A DNA stretch of 64,000 nt from Streptomyces oceani (GTDB lineage: Bacteria; Actinomycetota; Actinomycetes; Streptomycetales; Streptomycetaceae), in assembly GCF_001751245.1 (NCBI RefSeq), contig NZ_LJGU01000115.1, positions 1 to 64,000 on the forward strand, in the 5' to 3' direction. Of the stretch, positions 1-8,299 are shown in pieces. A model generated the notes under the pieces. The model was given only the letters and a program-made list of their open reading frames with translations. It did not search any database and had not been told where the DNA came from. A program made the translations under genes and the position numbers. The number at the start of each line of letters is the position of its first letter. Position 1 is the stretch's first letter.

Positions 1-351
1 ACCCAGACAAAACCGGCTGACGCCCAAACCGATGCCACCCCGCCACCCACTCACACACGGTCGCCCGGGAGAAGTCCAGCCGGTCCGCCGCCCGCAGCCG
101 GGCCAGCAGCACCTGCCGCAACTCCTCCCACAGTCCCGCCTCCTGCTTACTGCGCCAGCCGACGCCAGCACGTCGGACCCGATCCACAGCCCAGCTCCCG
201 TGGCGGGTACTCCCACTGAATACCGGTGTAGAGCACGAACAGGACCCCCTGAAGTGCGTCCTGCGGCCATCGATCCGCTTACGGCCCGGAGGCCGGAACC
301 GCCGCTGCGGCTTCGGAAGTAACGACTCGAGCACCGCCCACAACTCGTCGA
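1..351 (-). pseudogene. IS5-type transposase fragment (DUF4096-like N-terminal domain), frameshifted
   Basis: Read on the minus strand, this stretch gives LIDELWAVLESLLPKPQRRF, then RPPGRKRIDGRRT. After a frameshift near position 255 it continues with VLFVLYTGIQWEYPPRELG. After a second shift and an in-frame stop near 150 it gives LWEELRQVLLARLRAADRL. This order of blocks is the N-terminal half of the IS4/IS5-family transposases with a DUF4096 domain. The gene is therefore broken by at least two shifts and runs off the window at base 1. Its first codons appear to be separated from the rest by the second insertion element: the minus-strand stretch 1256 to 1245 (ATG GGA GGT CAG) fits as the displaced start. 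It is dead as an enzyme and is best read as an old element that hosted a later insertion. Confidence 0.75.
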
Positions 352-364
352 TGAGCCTTTTCCA
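352..364 (+). repeat. left terminal inverted repeat of the IS
   Basis: TGAGCCTTTTCCA, an exact inverted match to 1232-1244. Confidence 0.85.
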
Positions 365-464
365 AACCTGCGCTGTGGACACGTCAGTTGGTTCGACACG
401 TGAGTAAAGCCCCTGGTAGACGGGGTCACGACCAAGATCGCCCGATGCCCACCCGAGGCTTCAC

Positions 465-1228
465 GTGCTTGTCTGCCCGTGCGGGCTGGACGTGTCCAGT
501 CGGTCCCTGACCTTCCTCGCCGCTCGTCTGCGCGAACATCGTCGTCGGATCGGAGCCCCTGGCGCCGCCTCCCGGCCGGTCGTCAGGCCCTGCTGGTACT
601 GGCACATCTGCGTAACGGAACCACGTATGCCCAGCTCGCAGCGGGTTTCGAGGTCGGCACCAGCACGGTCCTACCGATACATCACCGAGGCCGTCGACCT
701 GCTGGTCTCACTCGCACCGACCCTCGAGGAGGCCGTCCGATCCGCGTCGAGGAAGGCTTACGTCCTGCTCAACGGGACGCTCCTGCCGATCGACCGGATC
801 GCCGCCGACCGGCCCTTCTTCTCCGGCAAGTACAAGAGACACGGCATGAAGTCCAGGTCCTGGCCGACCCCGCCGGACGCCTCCTGTGGGCCTCACCCGC
901 CGTGCCAGGAGCCATCCACGACATTCGCGCCGCACGCGAACACGGCATCCTCAACGCCCTCACCACAGCGGACATCAACCGCTGGGCGGACAAGGGTTAC
1001 CAGGGCGCCGGACCGACGGTACGCGTCCCGTATCGAGGCCGCTGGGAGAACCTGTCCGACGGCCAGCAGGCCGTGAACCGCTCGCAGGCCACGATCCGGG
1101 CCCTGGTCGAACCCGCCATCGCCACCCTCAAGACCTGGCGACTCCTGCGGAAGCTGCGATGCTCGACCACTCGGGTCACCGGCCTCGTCCAAGCCGTCCT
1201 CACCCTCCAGCTCACCTGCTCAAACTGA
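465..1228 (+). pseudogene. IS5-family DDE transposase, three frameshifts
   Basis: The protein can be pieced together from alternating frames. MLVCPCGLDVSSRSLTFLAA starts at 465. The frame then shifts to the block RRLPAGRQALLVLAHLR (HTH_Tnp_4-like). It shifts back for YRYITEAVDLLVSLAP through LLNGTLLPIDRIAADRPFF, and shifts again near 850 for VQVLADPAGRLLWASPAVPG, GAIHDIRAAREHG, WADKGYQGAG and KTWRLLRKLRCST. These are the signature blocks of the DDE_Tnp_4 transposases common in Streptomyces, and the frame ends at the TGA at 1226-1228. All catalytic-region blocks are recognisable, but no single frame spans them, so the gene is inactive. Confidence 0.85.
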
Positions 1229-1231
1229 GGA

Positions 1232-1244
1232 TGGAAAAGGCTCA
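1232..1244 (-). repeat. right terminal inverted repeat of the IS
   Basis: TGGAAAAGGCTCA, the exact inverted partner of 352-364. Confidence 0.85.
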
Positions 1245-1344
1245 CTGACCTCCCATGGCTTCGCCCGTGCCACCAACACCCCCTGCACACGCGGTCAGTT
1301 ACACACTCCCACCGTGCCACACAAGATCATTCTGAAAGGAACCC

Positions 1345-1929
1345 TCAGGCGGACCAGCCGATGCAGGAGACGAAGGTGTAGGCGTCCCAGTCGCTTCCCA
1401 GGTCCGCGATCGCGTCTTCCCAGATGCGTTGGAGACCCTGGGCGTCCCCGGCGGCCCAGGCGTCCACGGCGGCGTTCCACGCGGTCGGGCGGATCGTCAG
1501 GCGGCGCATCCCCACGTTCCGACGACGGTTACGCCGAGGGACGTCGCTGGGATCGGCGGGATCGATCTCTACACGGGTGCCGCCACCACGGGCGAGGCGG
1601 CGTGTGAGAGCGGGAAGCACCCGCTGGCGGCGTAGCGTCCAGTAGGCGTCATCCAACTTCGCGCGGTTGGCCGCGGAAGGAGTTTGCTCGGCGGCCAGCC
1701 ACGCGTACAGGGTGCGGGCAGTGACGGTGATTCCGGCGTGTTCCATGGCGGCGTATCCGGCGGGCGAGTCGGTCAGGTACCGCAGCCGTGCCGCGATCCC
1801 CCGGGCACTGTCGGGTGGGAAGGTGATGCCGGTGACCATGCGCTCCAGACCGAGCCCGACCGCAGCGCCGCCGGGCATGCCCTCAGCGCCGAACTCCCCC
1901 AGGCGCCGCCAGCGGTAGTCCTGCGCCAT
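1345..1929 (-). CDS. terminal-protein (Tpg)-like protein of a linear replicon
   Basis: The protein has 194 residues. The sequence shows a helix-turn-helix-like stretch around residues 57-100 (GITVTARTLYAWLAAEQTPS, then a basic helix), an Arg-rich middle (PRRNRRRNVGMRRL, 131-144) and a C-terminal alpha-helical part ending in GWSA. This order, the length (Streptomyces Tpg is about 184 residues) and the position directly after a Tap-like gene suggest a divergent telomere terminal protein, which primes end-patching DNA synthesis. The start codon overlaps the upstream stop by one base (TGATG), so the two are probably translationally coupled. The stop codon lies where the neighbouring IS seems to begin, so the natural C terminus may have been cut off. 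Residue identity to known Tpg is weak. The family call is an inference from architecture and context; a plasmid DNA-binding protein is the main alternative. Confidence 0.5.
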   Translation of the reverse strand: MAQDYRWRRLGEFGAEGMPGGAAVGLGLERMVTGITFPPDSARGIAARLRYLTDSPAGYAAMEHAGITVTARTLYAWLAAEQTPSAANRAKLDDAYWTLRRQRVLPALTRRLARGGGTRVEIDPADPSDVPRRNRRRNVGMRRLTIRPTAWNAAVDAWAAGDAQGLQRIWEDAIADLGSDWDAYTFVSCIGWSA

Positions 1930-2612
1930 CAGCCACTCTCCTTGACGGTGTAGTGGAGCGGGTAGCCCTCGCTGTCGTGTTTGATCTTCATCTGCGGCAG
2001 GCCGGTGCCCTCGTCGAAGGCCTGCCGCCAGTCGCCTGCCACGTGCAGTTCATCGGTACCAAGAACGGCGACCACGGTCAGGCCGGCGTTGTGGGCCTTG
2101 AGAGCACGGCCCCACAGGTTGGTGAAGGCCTGGGAACGGATCAAGTGCATCCAGTCCGGGCGGGTGATCTCCCGGTTGTGGACGCTCTCCCCGATCATGG
2201 AGACGAACTTCGCGTACATGGCCTTCACATCAGCGATCTTGACGTCGTTACCGGCATGCAAGGCGTCATCACGGGCCTCCACGAGCGCGGCCCGGAGATA
2301 CTTCAGCAGGCCCTCCGATGAACCGGACGTCCACGACTCGTGGATCGTCGGCGCCTTCACGAGGCCATAGTTAGGCCCGGCCAGACGCAGCAGCAAGCGC
2401 AGCATCGGCTCCCCGACCCAGAGCGGGCCCGGCTCCTGTCGGGCTCCGAGCGGATTGAGAAGGTGGGCATGCCGCCAGAGCGGCGGAGCGATCAGGTAGA
2501 ACCCGACACGCTTGGTGTCGTACCTACCGGTGGTGGAGTGCTCCAACCGGCCAATCGGCAGATGCGTGGTGAACGCGCAGAGGTAGGCGGCGTTGACGTC
2601 CAGACCCGTCAC
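1929..2612 (-). CDS. telomere-associated (Tap)-like protein, polymerase-motif region only, probably N-terminally truncated
   Basis: The reading frame has 227 residues and a GTG start. Three blocks resemble the palm motifs of family B-like polymerases: LDVNAAY at 4-10 (motif A), K130 to G141 with YAKFVSMIG (motif B) and GTDELH at 185-190 (motif C). Between them lie LLNPLG (51-56), ESWT (92-95) and RPDW (151-154). This block order matches my recollection of the C-terminal part of Streptomyces Tap, which together with Tpg extends the terminal protein in vitro. Full-length Tap is about 740 residues, so most of the N terminus is absent. Just upstream, the minus-strand reading KRARLGATRVYGVL lies in another frame and is joined by a stop, which points to a frameshifted remnant. 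The gene is coupled to the Tpg-like gene that follows. Confidence 0.5.
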   Translation of the reverse strand: MTGLDVNAAYLCAFTTHLPIGRLEHSTTGRYDTKRVGFYLIAPPLWRHAHLLNPLGARQEPGPLWVGEPMLRLLLRLAGPNYGLVKAPTIHESWTSGSSEGLLKYLRAALVEARDDALHAGNDVKIADVKAMYAKFVSMIGESVHNREITRPDWMHLIRSQAFTNLWGRALKAHNAGLTVVAVLGTDELHVAGDWRQAFDEGTGLPQMKIKHDSEGYPLHYTVKESG

Positions 2613-3009
2613 CGTGATCTTTCCGTCCTAAGAACGCCGTAGACCCGGGTGGCGCCAAGACGGGCGCGCTTCCCAGATCAGATCCGAGTCACCCTGCGTG
2701 GGGCGCTACAGGATCCCGGGCAGACGAGGGTAGGCGGTGTGCTCGTATCGGGCCTGTTTCCGCGGGTGCGTGAACAGGCCCATCACGTCCAGGATCACGC
2801 GTTTCACCAACGCCTCGACCACGGCATCCTGAACACCCCACGCACGCTCCAGCGCTACCCCGACCGTCTCATCAATCCACGCCGTCAACCCACTACGAGT
2901 CCGCTCAGCACTCGACACCCCACCAGCCCCACGCGCCTCGCCCCACGCACCCTCGAACCCACAAGACGAAACGCCCGCAAACCCACCAAGGTTCAGCCTC
3001 CCCGCACCC
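2613..3009 (-). other. decayed coding stretch between the Tap-like gene and the HIT gene
   Basis: Minus-strand frames retain the fragment KRARLGATRVYGVLRTE (about 2675 to 2625), which seems to be lost upstream sequence of the Tap-like gene. A further open stretch ends at 2706 with the text FTHPRKQARYEHTAYPRLPG. Neither has a credible start codon with a ribosome-binding site. The second fragment is not recognised. No complete gene is visible here. Confidence 0.4.
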
Positions 3010-3423
3010 TCAGCTGACCATCGCCGTACGGATCCGGCAGGCCACGGCGCTCGCCTCCGCCTCGTCGGCGTAGCGGCCGCGCGGCCAGAAGAAGCCACGC
3101 AGCCCGTCCTTCCTGTTCCGGGGGACGACATGGGTATGAAAGTGCGGCACGGACTGACTAACCCGATTGTTCGACGCCACGAAAGAACCAGCCGCTGACA
3201 CCCCCCGCTCGACCGCCGCTGCGACTCGCTGCACCCGACCGAAATACGGTCCCAGCTGATCGGTGGGCAACTCTGTCAGAGTCTCAACGTGCTGTGCGGG
3301 CACGACCAAGACATGGCCGGGAAAGAGCGGCCGAGCATCAAGGAACGCCACCGCCCAAGCGTCCTCGAGGACGACATGTGCGTTGCTGTCGTGCCGCACG
3401 ATCGCGCAGAAACCGCAGTCCAC
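3010..3423 (-). CDS. HIT-family nucleotide-binding protein
   Basis: The protein has 137 residues, normal for a compact HIT hydrolase. The histidine triad is HFHTH at residues 94-98 within QSVPHFHTHVVPR. The N-terminal CGFC (residues 3-6) and the block ARPLFPGHVLVVPAQH (30-45) are typical of the family, which cleaves nucleoside phosphoramidates or dinucleoside polyphosphates in the cytosol. The start is GTG at 3423; no strong ribosome-binding site is visible, and no better start lies nearby. It stands alone, between transposon debris and a secreted protein gene. The natural substrate cannot be told from sequence. Confidence 0.9.
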   Translation of the reverse strand: MDCGFCAIVRHDSNAHVVLEDAWAVAFLDARPLFPGHVLVVPAQHVETLTELPTDQLGPYFGRVQRVAAAVERGVSAAGSFVASNNRVSQSVPHFHTHVVPRNRKDGLRGFFWPRGRYADEAEASAVACRIRTAMVS

Positions 3424-3584
3424 CTATCCAGTCCAACCCCGTCGACACCGACAGTCCAGCCCGGACCGCCGGCCGGGCGCGCCCCCGGCCCCTGGGCTCA
3501 AGGAGCGCCCCCGTTCGGCGCGAGTCGCGAAATGGCGGCCGACGGCGGCCGGCACGCGCTGAACGGGGGCTTCAGCGGCGCCCC

Positions 3585-4109
3585 TCAGCAGCGCTTCGAG
3601 CTGTGCGCCTGGCGTGCGAGCGGTTCCCCGGCGGGACGTACGGCGCCCACCCCGGCGGTGCAGTCCTGCACCGTGTCCGTGCCGTGGGACCAGTACTCCT
3701 GGCCATTGCTGTTGGTCCACGAGTCGCCGCCGAGCACCTCGTCCTGGGTGTAGCTGTACACGGCGGTGCTGACGTCGTAGTCGTCCTCCCGGTCGCGGAA
3801 ACTGTCCCACACCCAGAGGTAGCCGTAGTTCTCGTCGCACTTGGGTGAGTAGAACTGCTTCACGGAGGCGATGGTTTCGCCACCCCGGGTGATCCGGCCC
3901 CGCTCGCCGATGGGGTAGGCGTCCTCACAGACGTCCGCGGCCTGGGCCTTGGCACTTCTGGGGTTGCCCTCGGGAGAGGGTGCGGTGGACTGGGCGGACG
4001 GCCGCTCCGACGGGTCGGGGGCCGGTCCGCTGCCAGCCACGGCGGTTGCCGCTGGTGTCAGCGCGAGGGCACAGGCGGCGGCTACTACGGCGATCTTGCG
4101 TGAGCGCAT
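3585..4109 (-). CDS. secreted DUF2690-like (YjfA-type) protein
   Basis: The protein has 174 residues. A signal peptide is clear: RSRK, a hydrophobic run AVVAAACALALTPAAT, and cleavage probably after AVAG. A Pro/Ser-rich linker follows at about 27-50. The mature domain begins near DVCEDAYPIGERG (59-71) and contains FYSPKCDENYGYLWVWDSF. The Cys, then a YSPKC motif and aromatic residues match the DUF2690 pattern (Cys, LRYSPKC, W). Cysteines at about 61, 91, 150 and 174 could form two disulfides. The function of the family is unknown; these are small exported proteins. The gene is monocistronic by spacing. Confidence 0.6.
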   Translation of the reverse strand: MRSRKIAVVAAACALALTPAATAVAGSGPAPDPSERPSAQSTAPSPEGNPRSAKAQAADVCEDAYPIGERGRITRGGETIASVKQFYSPKCDENYGYLWVWDSFRDREDDYDVSTAVYSYTQDEVLGGDSWTNSNGQEYWSHGTDTVQDCTAGVGAVRPAGEPLARQAHSSKRC

Positions 4110-4258
4110 GGCTTAGTTCCCCTTGTTCTGCGACGTGTCAACGATCTCCGAAGCCTCACCCCCACGGTTGGCTCCTCCGGTTGGCGCGGAGTCATACGGG
4201 GTCATGCGCTTCGGCTGTCAGGTCAGACAGTTGAGTCGGACAAATGGTTGCCCTCTAC

Positions 4259-5128
4259 TCATCGGGGACCGTACACGGAGATCAGGAAGGAAACCGTCAT
4301 CTCGATCGGGGTGTCCAATTCGGCAGCGTGACCGGCCGCTTCACCGGCCATCAGGTGATGCCCCGTCGGGCCCATGGACAGCAGGTTCGTGGCGTCGGTG
4401 GCGGAGAGGCGGACGGTGTACTCCAGGGGACACGTCTCCTCCTCGGTGAAGTGCGCGGACAGCGTGTTCGCCAGTCGCTCCGGTTTCGCGGCGTCAACTG
4501 CCAGGAGGGGCACCCGCGCACGGAGTTCCGCCATGTGCCGGTCGGTCGGCGTGACGACCAGAAGCGTGCCGCCCGGTCCCAACACGCGCTGGAACTCCGG
4601 CCCGTTGCGCGGCGCGAACACGTTGAGCAGTACGTCCACGGTGCCGCTGCCGATCGGCAGCGGCTTCCATACGTCCCAGGTTGCGACAGTGGCGCGGGGA
4701 TGTGCGCGGGCCGCGCGGCGCAGCGCGTACTTGGACACGTCCAGCCCGAGTCCCGTCGTGCCCGGGCACGCGTCGAGCACGGCGGCGAGGTAGTGACCGG
4801 TGCCGGTCCCAGCGTCCAACACCGTACTGCCGGGGGCGCATCGGCCGGCGACGAGTCGGCCGAGCGTGGCCGCCAGCGGCGCGTAGTGGCCGGCGTGCAG
4901 GAAGGCGACGCGGGCCGCGACCATGTCGGCGGTGTCCGCGCTGCCGGTGCGCATGTTCCCGGTCAGCAGGCCGATGTAGCCCTGCCGAGCGATGTCGAAG
5001 GAGTGCTGTCGGGCGCAGGCCACCGATCCACGCTCCCGTCGTAGGCGGTTTCCGCACAGGGGGCAGCGCAGGAGGTCGATCGGGTCGGGAAGGCGACGGT
5101 GGGGGAGATCAGTGGGCGTGCTGGGCAT
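4259..5128 (-). CDS. 23S rRNA (guanine-N1)-methyltransferase, RlmA/TlrB family
   Basis: The protein has 289 residues. An N-terminal zinc-binding site is formed by C22, C25, C38 and H42 (CPLCG and CARQH). The SAM-binding motif DAGTGTGHYL lies at 105-114, and a later block reads NVFAPRNGPEFQRVLGPGGT. This architecture is that of RlmA(I)/RlmA(II), which methylate G745 or G748 in helix 35 of 23S rRNA; TlrB gives tylosin resistance in producers. The start at 5128 was chosen because GAGGAA lies just upstream of this ATG, while the longer open frame starts with low-complexity sequence. Position 745 versus 748 cannot be decided here. No macrolide biosynthesis genes are in the window. Confidence 0.85.
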   Translation of the reverse strand: MPSTPTDLPHRRLPDPIDLLRCPLCGNRLRRERGSVACARQHSFDIARQGYIGLLTGNMRTGSADTADMVAARVAFLHAGHYAPLAATLGRLVAGRCAPGSTVLDAGTGTGHYLAAVLDACPGTTGLGLDVSKYALRRAARAHPRATVATWDVWKPLPIGSGTVDVLLNVFAPRNGPEFQRVLGPGGTLLVVTPTDRHMAELRARVPLLAVDAAKPERLANTLSAHFTEEETCPLEYTVRLSATDATNLLSMGPTGHHLMAGEAAGHAAELDTPIEMTVSFLISVYGPR

Positions 5129-5376
5129 CGTTTCCTCGGTGGCCGGCCGCGGTGTGCGGGCGCCACTGGCGTTCGGTGCGCGGTCGCCTGCGGGCGGCGC
5201 GCTCCACGGGCCCGGGAGGGTTGCTACCGGGCGCCACTGGCGACCGTACGAAGCGGCGACCTGTGGTCGTACGGACGTGACCATGATGCCGTGCGGCCCC
5301 CGCGCGCCCGAGCGTGGGATGCGCGGGGAACCGTGCATCAGCGGCGCGGCCCGGGCCGGCCGGGGCCGGGGTTCGT

Positions 5377-6210
5377 TCAGTGGGTCGGCGCCCGCAGGTG
5401 TTCCTGCTCCCGCAGTCCTTCCGCTTCGATCCGCCGGTGAATCCGGTCGCAGGTCTGGTTGATGAGCCGGGACACGTGCATCTGGGAGATGCCGAGTTGC
5501 TCCGCTATCCGGCTCTGCGTCATCTCACAGAAGAACCGCAGGTAGAGAATGCGCTGTTCCCGCTCGGGCAGTCGGCGCAACTGCGGTTTCACCGCTTCCC
5601 GGTAGAGCACCAGGTCGAAGCCGGGTTCCGCGCTGGTGAGGGTGTCCTGGAGGGAGTAGCCGTCGTCCGCGCCGGGCAGTTCCGCGTCCAGGGAGAGGGT
5701 GCTGTAGCTGTCCAGGGCCTCCATCCCCAGTAGCACGTCCTCCTGGGACAGTCCGCTGTGCTCGGCGATCTGGGCCACGGAAGGTGAGCGGCCGAGGGTG
5801 AGGCTCAGCTCCCGGTGACTGGTGCGCACGTGGTTGCGCAGATGTTGGACCCGGCGGGGTACGTGCACGTCCCACATGTGGTCCCGGAAGTGGCGCTTGA
5901 GTTCGCCGACGATGGTAGGCACCGCGTAACTCTCGAACGCGGTGCCGCGGGACGGGTCGTACCGCGCCACGGCCTTGACGAGTCCAAGCGCGGCGACCTG
6001 CTGGAGGTCCTCCAGCGACTCGCCCCGGTTGCGGTACCGGGCCGCGAGTCGGTGCGCCATGGGAATCCAGGCGCGCACCACCCGCTGGCGCAGCTCCTCC
6101 CGGTGGGGGCCGTCGGGTAGGCCGGCGATCCGTTGGAAGTCGGCGGCGGTGTCGGGCGCGTCGTCATGGGGGTGACGCGGACGCCGGGATGGGTACATCA
6201 CAGCGCTCAT
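5377..6210 (-). CDS. RNA polymerase sigma factor, SigB/SigF/SigG subfamily
   Basis: The protein has 277 residues. Region 2 is seen in RYRNRGESLEDLQQVAALGL and SYAVPTIVGELKRHFRD. The block MWDVHVPRRVQ follows, characteristic of stress and sporulation sigma factors. Region 3 is ELSLTLGRSPSVAQIAEHSG, and region 4 contains LPEREQRILYLRFFCEMTQS and GISQMHVSRLI. ATG at 6210 is chosen because GGGAGAG lies 8 bases before it; an in-frame start 54 bases upstream lacks this. There is no anti-sigma or anti-anti-sigma gene beside it, unlike many sigB loci, so its partner must be encoded elsewhere. It is separated from the upstream secDF remnant by a strong hairpin. Confidence 0.92.
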   Translation of the reverse strand: MSAVMYPSRRPRHPHDDAPDTAADFQRIAGLPDGPHREELRQRVVRAWIPMAHRLAARYRNRGESLEDLQQVAALGLVKAVARYDPSRGTAFESYAVPTIVGELKRHFRDHMWDVHVPRRVQHLRNHVRTSHRELSLTLGRSPSVAQIAEHSGLSQEDVLLGMEALDSYSTLSLDAELPGADDGYSLQDTLTSAEPGFDLVLYREAVKPQLRRLPEREQRILYLRFFCEMTQSRIAEQLGISQMHVSRLINQTCDRIHRRIEAEGLREQEHLRAPTH

Positions 6211-6534
6211 GGCTTCGCTCTCCCATCGCGCGGTGCCTGAGCGGGCACCGCAAGAGGCGGTCACCAGCGGGTAGCGGTCCGGAGGCCGGGCCGTTGCTGC
6301 CGGGTTTCACGGGTCCGAAGCACGGAGAGGGGCGGGCCTCAGTCTCCCGGGACCCAGCCGTTGTCTTCTTGCGCTTATCACGCTACGCGACAGTGCGCGG
6401 GGGCGCGATCCGGTGCCACTCGCGGGGCTGCGCCGGGGCCCGTCGGGGGTGCCCTGCCCCTGAGCACCTGAGTACCGTGCCCGTTCGGCGCGTACGCAGG
6501 TCCGCGTACGCGCCGAACGGGTTACGGTGTGTGT
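6211..6534. other. upstream region of the sigma factor gene
   Basis: This gene-free stretch of 324 bp holds the hairpin listed at 6480-6521. An AT-richer patch around 6370-6395 (TCTTCTTGCGCTTATC) may contain the sigma gene promoter. I did not find a convincing -10/-35 pair. Confidence 0.4.
6480..6521 (-). terminator. perfect hairpin downstream of secDF remnant
   Basis: CCCGTTCGGCGCGTACGC (6480-6497) and its exact complement (6504-6521) form an 18-bp stem with a 6-nt loop. No U-tract follows, which is normal for Streptomyces terminators. Confidence 0.7.
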
Positions 6535-8253
6535 TCAGACCCGGGCTCCGTCGTCGTCGGACGTACCAGGACGCCGGGTCGGGTGCCGGCCCTCCCGCCC
6601 AGTGACCCGTCCGGCCCTCTCGGGGCGGGGTGGTGGGGAACTGCCACGGGCCTCCAGCTCGACGGCGAGCGGAGTGGCCGTCAACATCGAGGAGTACGTC
6701 CCCACGAGCACGCCGATCAGCAGCGCCAGGGCGAAGTCGGTCAACGAGTCCCCGCCCAGCAGTACCAGGGCGGCCAGGATGAAGACCGCGCCCATGCCGG
6801 TGTTCACCGTGCGCGGCAGGGTCTGCAGCAGCGCGGAGTTGGCCACCCGCGCGAACGGGGCGTGACGTCGCCCAGCCCACTGTTCCCGTACCCGGTCGAA
6901 GACCACCACCGAGTCGTTGACGGAGTACCCGATCACGGTGAGCAGGACGGCCAGGAAGGTCTTGTCCATGGGCTTGCCCAGCCAGGCGAAGATCCCGAGC
7001 ACGACGAGGACGTCGTGTGCCATCGCCACCACGGAGGACGCCGCGAAGGTCCAGCGGAACCGCAGCGCGAGATAGCCCAGCTGCGCCGCGAGGGCCACGC
7101 CGAGCGCGATGAGCGCGTTGCGTCGCAGTTCGTCGCCGAGGCTGGGGCCGATCATCTCGTCGCGCATCCTCTCCGCGTCGCCGCCGACCTCGTCGAGTGC
7201 GGAGCGGACCTTTGCCTCCTGGTCGTTGGAGGGTTCGTCGGAGCGGACCGACACGGCGCCGTTCCCGGCGGACTGCACCACGGCGTCCGGCTGTCCGGCG
7301 TCGGCCACCGCCTCTCGGGCGGTTTCGACGTCGAGCGGTGACTGGTGGAGTATTCGACGAGCCGCCCGCCGGTGAACTCCACGCCGAAGTCCAGCCCGCG
7401 TACCAGCAGCCCGCCGGTGGCCAGGAGGAGCGCCACGGCGGAGGCGGCCAGCCAGCGCTTCCGGTGGCGGATCAGGTCCGGTCCGCGTGCTACCAGCCGA
7501 CGTCGTACGCGCCCGATCCCGGCGATACCGGTCCACTGCGACGCTCGCGCAGGAGTGAGCGGTCGGTGGCGAAGTCCGCCAGCGCCCTGGTGATGAGCAG
7601 CGCGTTGACCATGGAGGCGAGGACTCCGAGCGACAGCGTGATACCGAAGCCGCGCACCGGCCCGGAGGCCAGGAAGAACAGCAGGGCGGCCGCGAGCAGG
7701 GTGGTGATGCTGGAGTCCGCGATGACGGCGAGGGCGTTGCGGAAGCCGGCGGCGAGGGCGCCGAGCACCCGGTAGACGTACACCATGAAGGCCGCTGTCA
7801 GGGTGATTCCGATGACCGCTGCCCAGGTGCTCGCCGCGATGGCCTCGTCTCCGAGGGTCGCGCCGACGGAACGCTGTTCGACGACCTCCACCGGTGCGGG
7901 CAGCGCGCCGTCGACCGCGTTACCCGTCATGTCGGCGCCGCCGAGCCGCAGGCGGTTCCGGGACTCGTCGGGGAGTACCTTCGGCTCCTCGGGGTCGCTG
8001 GAGGAACTGTCTGCCTCATCCTGATCTTGCTGCTTTTTCGTTCCTTCTGTTCCTCGGGTTGGGCGAGGCCGCGTACGGGGTGGAAGGTGAGTTGTGCCGT
8101 GTGTCCCAGGACTTCGGCCGCTTCCCTGGAGTCCTGGACCCGCCCCAGGGCAGAAGGGCAGCCAGCCACGAGCAGCAGGTGTTGCGGACGCAGTCGTCGG
8201 TGTCCGGTCACGCGGGAGTACGAGGGACGGAAGGCGCCGTTCCGCTGGGGCAT
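6535..8253 (-). pseudogene. secDF: secDF-type protein-export membrane protein, decayed
   Basis: Pieces of a fused SecDF lie in order but in different frames. A SecD P1-domain scrap (GHTAQLTFHPVRG, about 8100) is followed by a join GADMTGNAVDGALPAPVEVV (about 7945-7880), where roughly a hundred P1 residues are missing. The SecD membrane half (IAASTWAAVIGITLTAAFMV to the stop at 7490) comes next. The SecF start then lies in another frame (RGLDFGVEFTGGRLVEYST, about 7400-7345) and shifts again near 7340 into PLDVETAREAVADA and the SecF membrane half with GYSVNDSVVVFDRVRE. The SecD N terminus and first transmembrane segment are absent. Export would rely on another secD/secF copy in the genome. 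Confidence 0.8.
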
Positions 8254-8299
8254 ACGGCTTCCTTCCGGTGAGTGGGTGCTGCCGCGTCGGGCCGGTGGG

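Larger units (their letters stand above)
352..1244 (+). mobile_element. degenerate IS5-family insertion sequence, 893 bp
   Basis: The element is bounded by a perfect 13-bp inverted repeat: TGAGCCTTTTCCA at 352-364 and its complement at 1232-1244. It encloses one frameshifted DDE transposase gene. The size and the single-gene layout fit the IS5 group. It lies inside the 5' end of another degraded IS5-type transposase whose two halves flank it. I could not resolve an unambiguous target-site duplication at the two outer junctions. With a broken transposase it can move only if an intact copy acts in trans. Confidence 0.8.

Noticed and set aside
352-1244. Target-site duplication around the IS
   Set aside because: The outer flanks (CGTCGA and CTGACC) share no clear direct repeat, so none is claimed.
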